DNA of 64,000 nucleotides, taken from the NCBI RefSeq assembly GCF_000002425.4, contig NC_037256.1:14563153-14627152 (forward strand), written 5' to 3'. Below the pieces are notes generated by a model that worked only from the letters and a program-made list of their open reading frames with translations, ran no database searches and was not told the DNA's origin. This document shows, in pieces, positions 32,206 through 43,195 of this stretch (positions are counted from its first letter, which is position 1; each line of letters opens with the position of its first letter). This stretch comes from Physcomitrium patens. Taxonomy: Eukaryota; Streptophyta; Bryopsida; Funariales; Funariaceae. A program made the position numbers and the translations under genes.

Positions 32206-34300
32206 TTCCTACTGGTGAAAAGACTTTAAGTGGCATTCCAAGCCAATATCAAGAATTTCAAGATGTATTTGAAAAAAAGAATGCAGATATACTCCTAGAA
32301 CATCGTTCCTATGATTGCTCAATTAACCTTCAAGAAGGAGCACAACCGCCATTCGGATCAATCTACAGTTTATCACAAAATGAGTTCACTGAACTCAAGG
32401 AGTATATTGAAGAAAATCTAGCCAAGAATTTCATACGCCATTTTAAATCTCCGGCAGGAGCTCTAATTCTATTTGTGAAGAAAAAAGATGGATCATTGTG
32501 GATGTGTGTTGATTATCGAGGACTCAACAAGATTACCATGAAGAATAGGTATCCACTACCTTTAATATCTGGACTTCTTGATCAGCTGAATCAAGCTAAG
32601 ATCTATACAAAAATAGATCTACGGAGAGCATACAATCTAGTACGCATCAAAGAAAGAGATGAATGGAAGACTGCGTTGTCGTGTTGTGGTTCGGCTACTA
32701 TATGAAAATAATGTAATTATGTACTTAATATATAATTTATTAAGTAACATGGTGAAAGCCATGTTAGTAGATTTTAGTTGGTTGTAGAATATAATTTGAT
32801 TATTAATTTGAAAAGAGGTTGTTTAAAAAGATTACTATAGAATTTTTATAACTTTAATTTCTTTTTGATAGTGGCTTTTAAGATTGGTTTTCGTTGATAG
32901 TAACTTCTAAATATTTAGAGTCACCTTTATTAGACATTGGTGACATTTGAAAATTTATTTTGGTTCTTTTATTTGGTGTTTAGAGCATAAATTATGTAAA
33001 TCTTATAAGAAAAAGGATTGAAGAAGGATTTTGGTAGCAAAGGGAGTAATTAGGGCACCAATATAGATGAATGGAGATGAATGATGAAAATCTCCATTCC
33101 TATTGGTCAAAAATCATGACCAATGGGCTTTGAGGAGGCTGCCCGAGGCCATATTAGGGATTAGGGTTAGTTTCTCGAGGCCATTCGAACTTTGAAGGCT
33201 AGGGTCAGAAGGTTTAGGTTTTTGGTTAAGGTTTTGGTGCAAGTTTTGTGTCATTTGGGGTTTTTATGAAGAAGTTATAGGCGCTCAAAGTTAAGGTGTT
33301 AGTTTTGGACCTACTGTCACTCTTTTGGGCATAACGCACGCATACAAATGGCAATTTAGGATCGGCGACCGCGACTGGAGAGAGCACTTTTGCGGCTATA
33401 CTTTTCATACACTGCTTACTGAATTCTAAGTTGGAATGAAGGAATTATTGGATTTTGAAGTCAGCACATGCAATCTAAGGGTAGTAAGTACACCGATTTA
33501 CTAGTGTTTGTCTCTTGAGCTATATCTTGAGCAATTTTGTGAGGTTTTGGCTCAAAATTTCAAGGAATGTGTAATTTCATGTTAGTAAACTTTGTGCATA
33601 AGTTTTATGACATTTGGAGTTCGAATTTTTGAGATATAAGGAAAATAGTTTTTGGGTGCTTGTAAATTAGGGTTTGGAGTGTCTGCTATAGTTTCTTAGA
33701 TGCCGGAAGATCGGGAGTGAATTTGCCGTTGGTTTTTTTTGTGGTCTAAGTTAAGGGTAAATTCTACCTATCTTGTAAATGTGAAATAAATTGAACATTT
33801 CGATCAATAGTTATGATTTTCTAAAATTCAGGGCGGAAAAACCCTTTGCGGGAAAAATATGTTTTGAAGGGATTTTGTTATATTTGGAGTTTTATACAAA
33901 AAATAAAGGAGTTTTTGGAAGCTAAAAAAGAATCATATAAAGGTTTAAGGTATACTCTCTACAGCTAGATACCCAGTGTATTCTTAGATAGCAAATGACG
34001 CCATACGACAGCATTTTGAACTAGGTATGGACATTTTGAATACAACGTCATGCCTTTTGGACTTACAAATGCACCAGTAGCTTTTCAACATCTAATGAAT
34101 GATATTTTTTGAGAGTTTTTGGACGATTTTGTAGTCTGTTATCTAGACAACATCTTGATCTATTCTAAGAATCCAGAAGAACATAAACTTCATGTTCGTC
34201 ATGTGTTACAAAAATTAAGAGATGCAAGACTCTATGCCAAGATAGAAAAGTGTGTATTCTACACTATTCAAGTCGATTTCTTAGGTTACATCATTTCAAA
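32206..34300 (+). pseudogene. C2 reverse transcriptase, split by A3; YLDN box
   Basis: RT first part 32206-32676 (LFVKKKDGSLWMCVDYRGLN, YTKIDLRRAYNLVRI, up to DEWKTA). It is split by the A3 solo LTR and resumes at 34015 ([14 protein letters not shown] in place, one stop from CGA). The catalytic box at 34140-34151 reads YLDN instead of YLDD, a GAC to AAC change in the second Asp; C1 lost the first Asp of the same pair. The RT thumb follows to about 34300. Confidence 0.92.
32673..34014 (+). mobile_element. A3 solo LTR with TSD, in C2 RT
   Basis: A lone A-type LTR, 32677-34010 (1334 bp), TGTCGTGTTGTGGTTCGG to CCATACGACA, with six-base inverted ends TGTCGT/ACGACA. Duplication 4 bp, GCGT (32673-32676) and GCAT (34011-34014); the single difference is CG to CA, a deamination. 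Removing LTR and one duplication restores the RT frame across WKTAF. The 3' box is at 33961-33988. The body shares GAGGAGGCTGCCCGAGGCC with A1. Confidence 0.94.
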
Positions 34301-35079
34301 TGATGGACTTATGATGGATCTTAAGAAAATTCAAACTATTATAGATTGGAAGATCCCAAAAACGGTAAGAGATGTCCAATGTTTTTTGGGATTTGCCAAC
34401 TACTATTGGATCTTCATCAAAGACTTCTCTCGAGTTGCAGCTCCACTTACACATTTGACTTGTAAAGACAAACTCCAATGGAATCAAGAAGCCAAAGTTG
34501 CTTTTCAGTCTTTAAAGACAGCGTTTGTTTCTGCACCAATCTTGTATCATGTTGAATTTTTTCAAAGAATTCTTTATAGAAACAGATGCATCAGACTTTG
34601 CTTTTGGTGTGGTTTTATCACAAGTAAGAACAGATGACAAACTTTATCCAGTAGCCTTTCATTCAAGAAAATTCTCAGCAGCATAAATCAATTATGAGAT
34701 CCACAACAAAGAACTTCTTGCAATTATGGATTCTTTTCAAGAATGGCATCATTATGTAGAAGGTGCTTCCAGTCCAGTTATAGTGTATACAGATCATAAG
34801 AATCTCATATATTTTATATCAGCACGCATATTAAATCGTCATCAAGCTCGTTGGAGCATGTCTTTATCAAGAGTCGAGTTCATCATCACTTATCGGCCAG
34901 GAAAATAATAAGGTTTATCCGATGCCTTGTCTAGATGTTCTTATCTTGCACCAAAAGAAGGAGATGTAGCTTTTGAGCAACAAAGAACGGTTCTCTTGAA
35001 GCCGGAGCAATTTCATCTTCGAGTAATAAAATCAACATTGACTGTTGATTTAACTTTTCTTAAGCAAGTCTAATTAAGT
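34301..35079 (+). pseudogene. C2 RNase H
   Basis: Continues RT (FLGFANYYWIFIKDFSRVAAP near 34385). RNase H: APILYHVEF near 34535, a one-base shift near 34560, then [19 protein letters not shown] near 34790 and GLSDALSR near 34915 after TAATAA. The open piece 34726-34908 covers the middle. Otherwise collinear with C1 16796-17389. Confidence 0.87.
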
Positions 35080-36315
35080 ATGTCTTCAGACCCTCTTGTT
35101 CATGATATCAAGAATAATTCTTCTAAATCTCATGATGCCTCTAAATTTGAATTCAAGAACAATCTACTCTATTTCGAAGGATACTTATATGTTATAGAAG
35201 GAGAAGCACGTTTACGTATTCTTCAAGCTCGTCACGACTTTCCAACAGCAGGACATTTTGGATATAATAAGACTTTGGAACTGATAACTAGGGATTTTTG
35301 GTGGCCTCAACTATGGAAGGCAATCAAAGATTTTGTACAATCATGTGATGTTTGCTCAAGATCAAAAACTCCTCGTCATCGATCTTTTGGACTTCTTCAG
35401 CTATTATCCATTCCAGAACAACCATGGTCTTTTGTTTCTATGGACTTCATCACGGATCTTCCAATCTCAGGTTCTTATGATTTTATATTCGTGATAGTAG
35501 ATCATTTTACCAAGATGGCACATTTTGTACCATGTACAAAATCTATCACAGGTGAAGAAACAGCTAAGCTCTTTCTTGACAATATCTATCGCTATCATGG
35601 ATTATCCAAGGATATTATATCAGATAGGAGAACTCAATTTGTATCAAGATTTTGGCGGACTCTTTTCAAGATTCTAAAAGTGGATATTAAACTATCTTCG
35701 GCATTCCATCCTCAAACTGATGGACAAACGGAGCGTGTTCATTAAGTTTTGGAGCAATATTTAAGATGTATCATTAACTACCAACAAGATGATTGGACAA
35801 CTCTTTTGCCATTGGCAGAGTTTGCTTATAATAACACGGTACATTCTTCTACAAAATAAACACCTTTCTTTGCTAATTATGGTTATCATCCACGACTTGA
35901 TACTTTTGACTTTTCAAAAGTTGATAATCTTACTGCGAAAGATTTGATGATTCATTTATCAAAGCTACATGCAACAATGAAGGCGTAGTTAAAAGAGGCT
36001 CAAGAACAACAAAAGGTCAATGCGGATGTCTATTGAAAGGAACATCCACCATTCCTCTTGGGTGATAAAGTATGGCTACTTCATCGCAATATCAAGACCA
36101 CTCGTCTTTGTGACAAGTTGGACTATCGAAGGCTAGGACCATTTTCTATTTCTGCACAAATCAATCCAGTTGCATATCATTTATATCTATTGGAGTCAAT
36201 GAAAATCCATCCAATATTCCACGTGTCTCTTCTTGAACCATACAAGACAGTGGACACACCAAGAAGATGGCAAGCTCTACCTCCTCCTATAGAAGTGGAT
36301 AATAATGAAGAGTTT
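35080..36315 (+). pseudogene. C2 integrase
   Basis: Integrase with all parts. Zinc finger ARHDFPTAGHFGYNKT and SCDVCSRSKTPRH (35230-35380). Catalytic core with Asp in FVSMDFITDLP near 35440, Asp in IISDRRTQF near 35620 and Glu in QTDGQTERVH near 35725. Open 35080-35745, stop by CAA to TAA at 35743. The C-terminal region with the GPF/Y-like block (DKLDYRRLGPFSISAQINP) is open from 36058. Stops at 35857, 35986 and 36034 fit C-to-T changes. Confidence 0.92.
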
Positions 36316-36486
36316 GAAGTAGAAGAATTCTTAGATTCAAGGCGGCGCCAAAAGAAATTGAAATATCTTGTCCATTGGTGCGGATATGATATTAGTGAAT
36401 GCACATGGGAGCCAATAAAGAATCTTGCAAATGCAGGAAAGGTGGTGGAGGCTTTTCATTGAAGACATCCATCAAAATCAAGATGA
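36316..36486 (+). pseudogene. C2 chromodomain, end of polyprotein
   Basis: Chromodomain at the integrase C-terminus, in frame: FEVEEFLDSRRRQKKLKYLV, HWCGYDISECTWEP, NLANAGKVVEAFH. This is the group that in chromoviruses is thought to bind modified histones and steer insertion into heterochromatin. TGA at 36460 is a decayed CGA; the natural stop is TGA 36484-36486, at the same point as in C1, C3 and C4. Confidence 0.93.
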
Positions 36487-36580
36487 AAACCTTCTTTATA
36501 AAAGAAACAACATTTAGGCAAGATAACATTCTACCTACAATCCTTATTTGTAACTTCTTTGTAGTTGTGAGGTTCAGGAG

Positions 36581-37003
36581 ATGGAGAACCAACAATGATT
36601 GGATTCGACTGAAGAGCCTTCATTTGCTGACCTGCCAGACAAGACATTACGATTGTCACAACCTTCAAGACGACGCAATCGAGATGAAGATCTTCAAGAA
36701 CGACATGTTCTTCCTTAAATAGATGGCGAGATACAACACGTTTGGTATCACGATTTGGAAAGAGACTCCCGATGTTTGGTGATATTGCTAGAAGTAGAAA
36801 CAACTCCTGATAGTATTCCAAATGTTCTATTCGAAGAAAGTTATGAAGGCCTCAACAATGATCAAATAACTGGGTGGTATTCTCCCCCTAGTATGGAAGA
36901 CTACCGATGGTTGAGAGGCCCTATCAATCATCTTCAAAGAGAACAAAGATCACAGTATGTAGCGAATACAATTCATCGCATCATAGATTTCCTCAACATA
37001 TGA
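36581..37003 (+). pseudogene. Extra 3' reading frame of C2 (best copy)
   Basis: A separate 141-codon frame, 94 nt past the polyprotein stop and 41 nt before the 3' LTR. ATG 36581 lies in GAGATGGAG, a good plant start context. Only two internal stops exist, TGA at codon 6 and TAA at codon 46, both explained by C to T. Layout: acidic start with SFADLPDKTLRLSQ, a basic stretch SRRRNRDEDLQERH, a middle with WYHDLERDSRCLVILLEVE, then NNDQITGWYSPPS, YRWLRGPINHLQREQRSQY and IIDFLNI before TGA. Open from 36755 to 37003. No membrane span, signal peptide, Cys/His cluster or coiled coil that I can see, and no family that I recognise. Copies: C1, C4, C5 (C-terminus) and C3 (N-terminus). Confidence 0.82.
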
Positions 37004-37030
37004 TGACCACTCCTTGTGGAACTCGTCTCT

Positions 37031-37044
37031 AGAAGGGGGGGTAA
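37031..37044 (+). promoter_or_regulatory. C2 polypurine tract
   Basis: AGAAGGGGGGGTAA immediately before the 3' LTR, nearly identical to the C1 tract; it primes plus-strand synthesis. Confidence 0.87.
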
Positions 37045-37605
37045 TGTCACGGACATACTCATGTAAGCTAGTAATTACATATACAAATAGATAGAAATAA
37101 ATAAAAGTACGTAAAAGTAAGTTAATTCTATAGTATTTAATATAGAAGCTTTTTAGAAGCTTCATAGATGCTGCTTTGACTTCATAGGTGTCTTTAATTG
37201 ACTTTTTGGATTAAAAACTTGGTCAACAAGTTGGCCATGTGCCACACATGTTGTTAGTTTGAAGATCAAGCTAACTATGTGGCCCACACATAGAAAAACT
37301 TGCCTTATAAGTCAAGGTATGTGTCCTACAAAGTCAACTCATATTGGAGGTCCTATAGAACGTTGCCACATAGCCTCTAGTTAGATAGTATATATAGAGA
37401 CAAGAGTGAAGGCTTCTTCACTCTTGTCAACTCCTTTCTTGCTTCTAGTCTAGCTTCAAGGGTCTCTAGTTTTCTTGTCTTTTGGCAATAGCCATTCTAG
37501 TTCCTCTTTCAATATACATACTTATTTATTTATATTTTGTTACTTTTCTTTGAATGAAGGCTCACTTGTCTAGATTATTTTTTCATCAAGTTCTTATCCT
37601 TGACA
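37045..37605 (+). repeat. C2 3' LTR
   Basis: 561 bp, TGTCACGGACATACTC to ATCCTTGACA, partner of 29874-30434. TATATATA at 37389-37396. Followed by the CAATG duplication. Confidence 0.95.
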
Positions 37606-37610
37606 CAATG

Positions 37611-37660
37611 TTGGATTATTTGGCACATGCAAGAAGATGCTCAAATTCAAAGGGAGTGAA
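37611..37660 (+). pseudogene. W2 polyprotein tail and polypurine tract
   Basis: Fifty bases of W2 between the C2 duplication and the W2 3' LTR. TTCAAAGGGAGTGAA (37646-37660) is the polypurine tract; the upstream bases can be read as the last codons of the polyprotein. Confidence 0.75.
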
Positions 37661-39171
37661 TGTTCTATTATAACATGACTATATGATGAAAGATAATAAT
37701 ATAAATCTTATTATAAAAGAGCCGAATTAAAAGATAAAATAAAAAAATATGGATAAAAGATAAGAAGGTAATAAAACTTTTAGTAGTAATTTTTTTTTAA
37801 AAAAAAGTGACTTCTATCTACTTTGTAAGGCCATAAATAAGTCAAAATAAGATAGATTAGAAAAATAAAAGATATAGACATATATAGGAAGGAGTTAGGA
37901 GTTGGTTTTAATAGAATTTACTTCAAATAGAATAAAAATTGATATCCAGAGAAGATTGGTTATCAATCAAGATTGAGATCAGACCCCAAGGCACAAAATC
38001 AAGCCTCAACAATGATTCCAAGATTTTTTGAGAGATCAAAGAATAGGATTTGCAAGCAGACTAAATAAGATTTTTTTGAGCATTGATTTTGAGTGATTTG
38101 AGTGTATATTAACTTTATAAGAACTTTACAAAGTCAAGGTTTGTTTTGTGAAATAAAATGGGTGGTATATTTTGGAGAATTTTGTAAGTTTGGTAATAGA
38201 TCTACAAGTGAAAGTTTTTGTGTTTATAGATATAGTTGTGTTTAAAATGTGTTATAAATTTGAATTTGATTAAACAATTAAGTTGAGAAGTATGAAGGTT
38301 TTTATAGATTATGGTCTCAAAATTTAGGATTTAAAGGACTAGTAAGGTTTTCTTAAATATTGTCAATCTACTAATTAGGTTGAAGCAATTTATTTTACTA
38401 ACGTAGTCAACTTGATTTTTAACTTATGTATAAAGTTTGGAAGCAAAATAATGGTTAGTTAGGAGTAATTGGCATTGGGAGATTGGCATCAAGGTCAAAG
38501 AATGAAGCCGACTAATATTCAAACAAATTTTTGAGGTTATTGTCTATTTGATAATTCTGATATTTTTTTATTTTTTTGTGCTTATTTTCAACAAAATTGT
38601 TAAGAAGTATGTAAAATTTGTATTAAAATCAACTATTTATTCATTAGTTATTGAGGTTTAAATTTGCTATAGGAATTACTTGGGATTTATTAGGATTTGG
38701 TTTAGGATTTAGTTTAGGATTAGAATTAGGATTTTGGATTGATATAAGGTTTGGTTAGGATTAGGATTTGATTAGGATTTGACAAAGATTTGACTAGGAT
38801 TAGTTAGAACTTATTTAGGATTTGATTAGAATTTAATTAGGATTTAACTAGGATTGATTAGGGCTTATTTAGGATTTGATTAGGATTTGATTCGATTTAG
38901 GATTTGGTTTGGATTTTTTTAGGATTTCTTTAAGTTTCTTTAGGATTTTCTTGTATTTTTTTTAAATTTTATTTCAAAAATAAAAGAATAAAAATAAAAA
39001 TAAAATAATATTAATTAGACTTAATTGATGCTTGATTATGATTGTTAAGTTTCTATAGTAATTTATATATAATTTTATTAGAGTATTTAGGACTTGATGT
39101 TGCAAATTATTTTTATCTTCCACAATTAGGTTCCTAATGCATTCTCAAGTACGATTTTACATAATATGACA
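37661..39171 (+). repeat. W2 3' LTR
   Basis: About 1511 bp, TGTTCTATTATAACATGAC to ATAATATGACA. It aligns with the W solo LTR 10383-12213 in several blocks, for example CTACTTTGTAAGGCCATAAATAAG near 37818 and GACATATATAGGAAGGAGTTAGG near 37873. It includes the TTAGGATTTG array at about 38690-38950 and the 3' box near 39121-39150. The right flank is C3 gag. Confidence 0.88.
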
Positions 39172-39627
39172 ATGACTAGAATCACTATTCAACTATTATA
39201 TATGCTATAAAATTCCAAAATCTTACTTTTAATGTAGATTGAATTGACAAAGCCTTTATTAATCAATTTTGATATGGATTAAAAGATAAAATTAAAGATT
39301 TATCATTGACAATGCCTAAAACAAGCTCATTAGAGGAATTCATTATTTATGCTATTACATGTGACAATTGACTCTTTGAAAGATTATGAGAACAAAGATT
39401 TGATTGGAAAGATACAAATTAAGCCATAGCAACAACCTCTAAGTTCATCGAAGTTTATTCATCAAGACCCAAATTTATGCAAATTTACATAGTATGTTTC
39501 AAGCTTCTTACTTAGTAAGAAAAAACATAATTCCATCAAAAAGGTTTATGCTTATATTGTAGAGAATTTAAGCATATTATTTAATATTGTCCAAAAAAGC
39601 AATGCAATTATAAAATGAAGAGTATAA
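39172..39627 (+). pseudogene. C3 gag fragment
   Basis: Old chromovirus gag that hosts W2. It matches C1 15035-15475: the capsid end (a gapped match to AVEFQSLACDVDWNDKALIYQF) and the zinc knuckle Cys-Leu-Tyr-Cys-x4-His-x4-Cys at about 39550-39595, with one stop inside. The N-terminal half of gag and the 5' LTR are not in the window; they were lost with the left end of W2. It stops at 39627 at the minus-strand W LTR. Confidence 0.8.
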
Positions 39628-40929
39628 TGTCATATTATGTACAATCTTACTTGAGAATATATTAAGTACTTGGTTGTGGAAGGTAAAAGAAATTTACAAT
39701 CTGAAGAAATCTAAAAAAAAAATAAAAAAAAAATAAAAAAAAATCTTAAAAAAATCCTAAATTTTTTTTAAAAAATCTACAAAAATTTTAAATAAATTCT
39801 TCTGAAATCCTAAAGAAATTCTAAAGATATCTATAAGAATATTAAAAAAATCCTTAAAAAATCTTAAAGAAATTCTAAATCTTAAATCAATCTTAATTAA
39901 ATCTTAATTAAATCTTAAATCATAAATCAAATTTTAATCAAATTCTAAATTTTAAAACAATCATAACAAAAATCTAACCAATTCAAACCAATTCTAATTA
40001 AAATCTAATCAATTCAAATTAATCCTATGACAATATTAGAATCTTAATATTCATTGTCTAAATTATTGATCTTGCTTTAAATTTTTCACCTCTCAATTTC
40101 TTAGTTAATAAGAAGCATAATAAATTTGAAGAAAATTAAATTTAAAAAATGAGAGAAAAAAATCACAATCTATTCAAGTATTGGCTAGACTCCATCTTTG
40201 ATCTTAATATTAATCTTTCAACAGCAATAACTCTTAATTGAATCATTTTATTGCTTTCAAATTTTACTTAGGTTTTGGAAGTCAAATCAATTATTATCTT
40301 TAATTTAAATCACCTCATTCCAATTAGTAGATTGTTGCAAATCTTAGATAACCTTAGTAAGCCTAAAAATCCAATTTCCAAGATCTTAATCTATTTGAAC
40401 TTCAATAACGTCTAATCCAATGATTTAATTAAGCTCAAATTCAGAATATTTATTAAATACAACTATATTCACAATTCTACAAAATTACATCTATAGATCT
40501 GCTACAAAATTCACAAATTATCCAAATTATAAATCCTATTTTATTTCTCAAAATCCAAAGTCATCTAAAACAACTTTGACTTTGTAAAGCTTTCACAAAG
40601 TCATTAAAAACTTAAGTTGCTTGAATCTAATGTTCTAAAAATTTTTATAAAGTCTTCTTCCAAATTCCACTCTTTAATTTCCAATAGAACCATAGAGTTG
40701 TTGTAGGTGTGTAATTTTATGCCTCGGGTCTGATTTTGATTCAAGTTGACAACTAGTCTTTTCTAGATATTAATTTTTATCTTCTTGAGGTAATTCTCTT
40801 GTATATGCCTATATTCTTTATTTTTCTAATCTATCTTATTTTGTTTTATTTGTTGCCTTACAAAATAAGTAGAAGCCTATTTTATAAAAAGATAACAATT
40901 AGAGTTTTAGTTTATTATTCTTTGATTAT

Positions 40930-41143
40930 TGTAGAATAGGTAAATAAACTTTGTCATAAGTTACTGGTTGGTTATTGACAACCTTGAGAATTAGACTAAT
41001 GGCTAGGTAGTTTAGTTGGTAACAGTAGGTTGTTAGTGGAATAAATGGTTAAGAATTCAAAGGGTCATAACCTTTAGAATCTACTGGCCAACAGATCATC
41101 TTTTTGGTAGGATAAAGAAGTTGAGAAAAGAGAGATCGGAGGC
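40930..41143 (+). repeat. F1 5' LTR, truncated
   Basis: The first 214 bp of the LTR (TGTAGAATAGGTAAATAAAC), matching 46682-46893 almost base for base. At about 41143 it changes to internal leader sequence. The 28-bp array, the rest of the LTR and the primer site are deleted. Confidence 0.88.
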
Positions 41144-41405
41144 TAATTCAAGGCAATATTAATTTTGTAAAGAAGAATGGAAGATTATGAGTGATAATCA
41201 CAGGGGGGAGGATTATCAAAGAATTAATCGACAAGCAAAAAGAAGACAGGAGTGATTATGCATAAGAAATAGTCTACGGAAATGACAAAAAGGAATTGTA
41301 GGTACAAGAAAAATCAAAAGAAGAAAAATTCAGATTCAAATAGTAAGGAGACAAGTAGTAACATCAATGGTAGTGGGAGTGCCAGAAGTACCAATTGCAG
41401 TATAA
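41144..41405 (+). other. F1 leader remnant
   Basis: About 260 bp of purine-rich leader (AAGAAGAATGG, CAGGGGGGAGG). It corresponds to the purine-rich leader of F3 near 56890-57060. No coding signal. Confidence 0.55.
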
Positions 41406-41591
41406 ATGGGAGTAGTAGGAGACCGAACTACAAGTATGGCACCATTACCTACTTTTAGTGGTTGGCCGGGCTCTGATCCCGATCACCATATATCTCAATT
41501 CTTGATAGCTTGCGTAGCTAATAATAATAGAACTGAAGACATTTCGTTGAGATGGTTGCCAATAACTTTAAAAGATATAACTTTTGAATGG
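41406..41591 (+). pseudogene. F1 gag, N-terminal part
   Basis: Capsid start: MGVVGDRTTSMAPLPTFSGW, DPDHHISQFLIACVANNN, LRWLPITLKDITFEW. It matches F3 57548-57735 closely. Interrupted at 41591 by the F-type solo LTR and continued at 42368 (YICQPMGRF in F1, YNCQPVDQF in F3). Confidence 0.85.
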
Positions 41592-42367
41592 TGTGATTGT
41601 CGTTTTATTTATTCTATAATTTCTTCTAGAATAAACATGTATAGAGGAATTCAAACACAGGGAAAGACTAAGTGCATGAATTTCACATATTAGGGTCACA
41701 TAATTAACTGTATTCCGAACCACTAAAATACTAAGAAACACTACAATGCTTCCTCCCAGTAAGAATACTCCTTCATCAAATGATAACCACAATGTGCAAT
41801 CCTGTACTCTCAAAAGACCACTCAAAATTCAATAAATTCCATCCAATACTAGGAATAATAGACTTCACTCCAACCAATCTGAATTCACAGAATTCTTGTA
41901 ATCACAGACTTCCTCTGTCAAAACACACACATATAACTCTCAATAAACAACAATCATAATCTTCCATCCATAATCAATCTTCCAATAACTTCTCATATAA
42001 TTCAATTACTCAGTACTTCAATTACATAATCAATAACTCATAAATCAAACTCTGATTTATTCCACAGACTCACTTCTCAATATTCAAAAACTAACTATTA
42101 TTCTTCAACAACAAAGAAAACAAAGAAAACAAAGAGGAAGTACCAAGCTTAACCTCGGCTCATGACTATCACAGTCTGGTTTCCCAACAAACTTCTACAA
42201 CTCCTATATAATTGCTATTGATTTCTAGATCCTAATTGTTATCCTATAATTAACCACTTTTAATAACTAAATCAACCATCCATCCTCTTGAACTGACTAT
42301 TCTATGGACTATTAATCTATTTTATCAATATCTTATAAAAATCAATTAATATCTATTCTACAAATGG
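41587..42367 (-). mobile_element. F-type solo LTR, minus strand, with TSD
   Basis: A lone LTR in F1 gag, 41592-42362 (771 bp). On the window strand it reads TGTGATTGTCG to CTATTCTACA; in its own direction it starts TGTAGAATAGATATTA and ends ACAATCACA. Exact 5-bp duplication AATGG (41587-41591 and 42363-42367). It is the same LTR subfamily as F3 (56084-56829) and F4 (62489-63234). Confidence 0.92.
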
Positions 42368-43195
42368 TATATTTGACAACCAATGGGTAGATTTTTCAAT
42401 TGGGAGGCCTTGAGGAATGCCTTCCTAATCCACTTTAGACCAATTGGATTTGAAGATCGGCTTTGAGAAAGTTTTATGAATAGCAGGATGTTTGTAGAGG
42501 AATCTGTTGAGTCCTATTATGGCCGAATTGCGGATATACTTCGTAAATGGTCATATAATCAAATACGAGATGTGTTTACATTATCGATATTAATTAACAA
42601 TTTGCATCCACCAGAATTAAAAATGTTTATAAAAGAAGCTCGACCAGCTACAGTAGAGGCATCGTTGGCATGAGCAAAGATATCAGAAGAATGTCATTAT
42701 GACCAATTGTTAATAGTGGGGGCCATGATGATTCCAAGTTCAGGAAGCCAACAAATACAATCGAAAAATGTGTCAATGGATAATTATCCATAAATGGCTG
42801 CCTCCAATATGAAGAATGTTATGTTGCAACAACCAATTAATGCTACACTACTCCAAGCAATAGCGCCAATAATGATGACACTTTATTTTACATCGCCAAC
42901 CTATCAACAACCGGAGTTGTTTACAAATGTAATTGTCTAAGAGCCAAATGAAGCCTTATTATTAAAGCTAATAAAGAAGATTGAAGAATTGGCTGTGAAT
43001 TGGGCTAAAGATAAATAGAAACGACATAAGCCTTCTAATACAAGACCTAGTGTATGGTGTAATAATTATAAGGGACAAGGTCATTTTGATACAGAATATC
43101 CATTACCTAGACAAATGGGTATTCAATGTACATCTTGTAGAAGAAAGCACCCTACCCAAAACTGCTAGCATTTACAAAGGCAACAATAATTCAGT
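42368..43195 (+). pseudogene. F1 gag, C-terminal part with zinc knuckles
   Basis: Capsid continues (MNSRMFVEESVESYYGRIAD, SILINNLHPPELKMF; open 42476-42673). Two knuckle-like clusters follow near 43055-43175: the first (WCNNYKGQGHF) has lost two Cys, the second is Cys-Thr-Ser-Cys-x3-His-x4-Cys. The frame is otherwise broken by single stops at CAA and CGA positions. Confidence 0.82.

Larger units (their letters stand above)
29869..37610 (+). mobile_element. Chromovirus C2, two LTRs and TSD
   Basis: The best-preserved chromovirus here, 29874-37605 (7732 bp including the A3 insertion). It is flanked by an exact 5-bp duplication CAATG (29869-29873 and 37606-37610) and inserted near the 3' end of W2 pol. 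Both LTRs are 561 bp and differ at about 36 positions by hand count. It has all domains of a chromovirus plus the extra reading frame. Confidence 0.96.
23760..39171 (+). mobile_element. Ty3/gypsy element W2 (host of C2)
   Basis: Second W element. 5' LTR remnant 23760-24327, primer site 24332, gag-pro, RT, RNase H, integrase up to 29868, interruption by C2 (29874-37605), then a short tail with polypurine tract and the 3' LTR 37661-39171. It is much more decayed than W1. Its right flank is chromovirus gag (C3), so W2 inserted into C3. The left flank was lost together with most of the 5' LTR. Confidence 0.9.

Noticed and set aside
36177-36821. Minus-strand frames over the C2 3' region, and plus-strand frame 36399-36722
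   Set aside because: Out of phase with the chromodomain and the conserved extra frame; not kept in C1 or C4.
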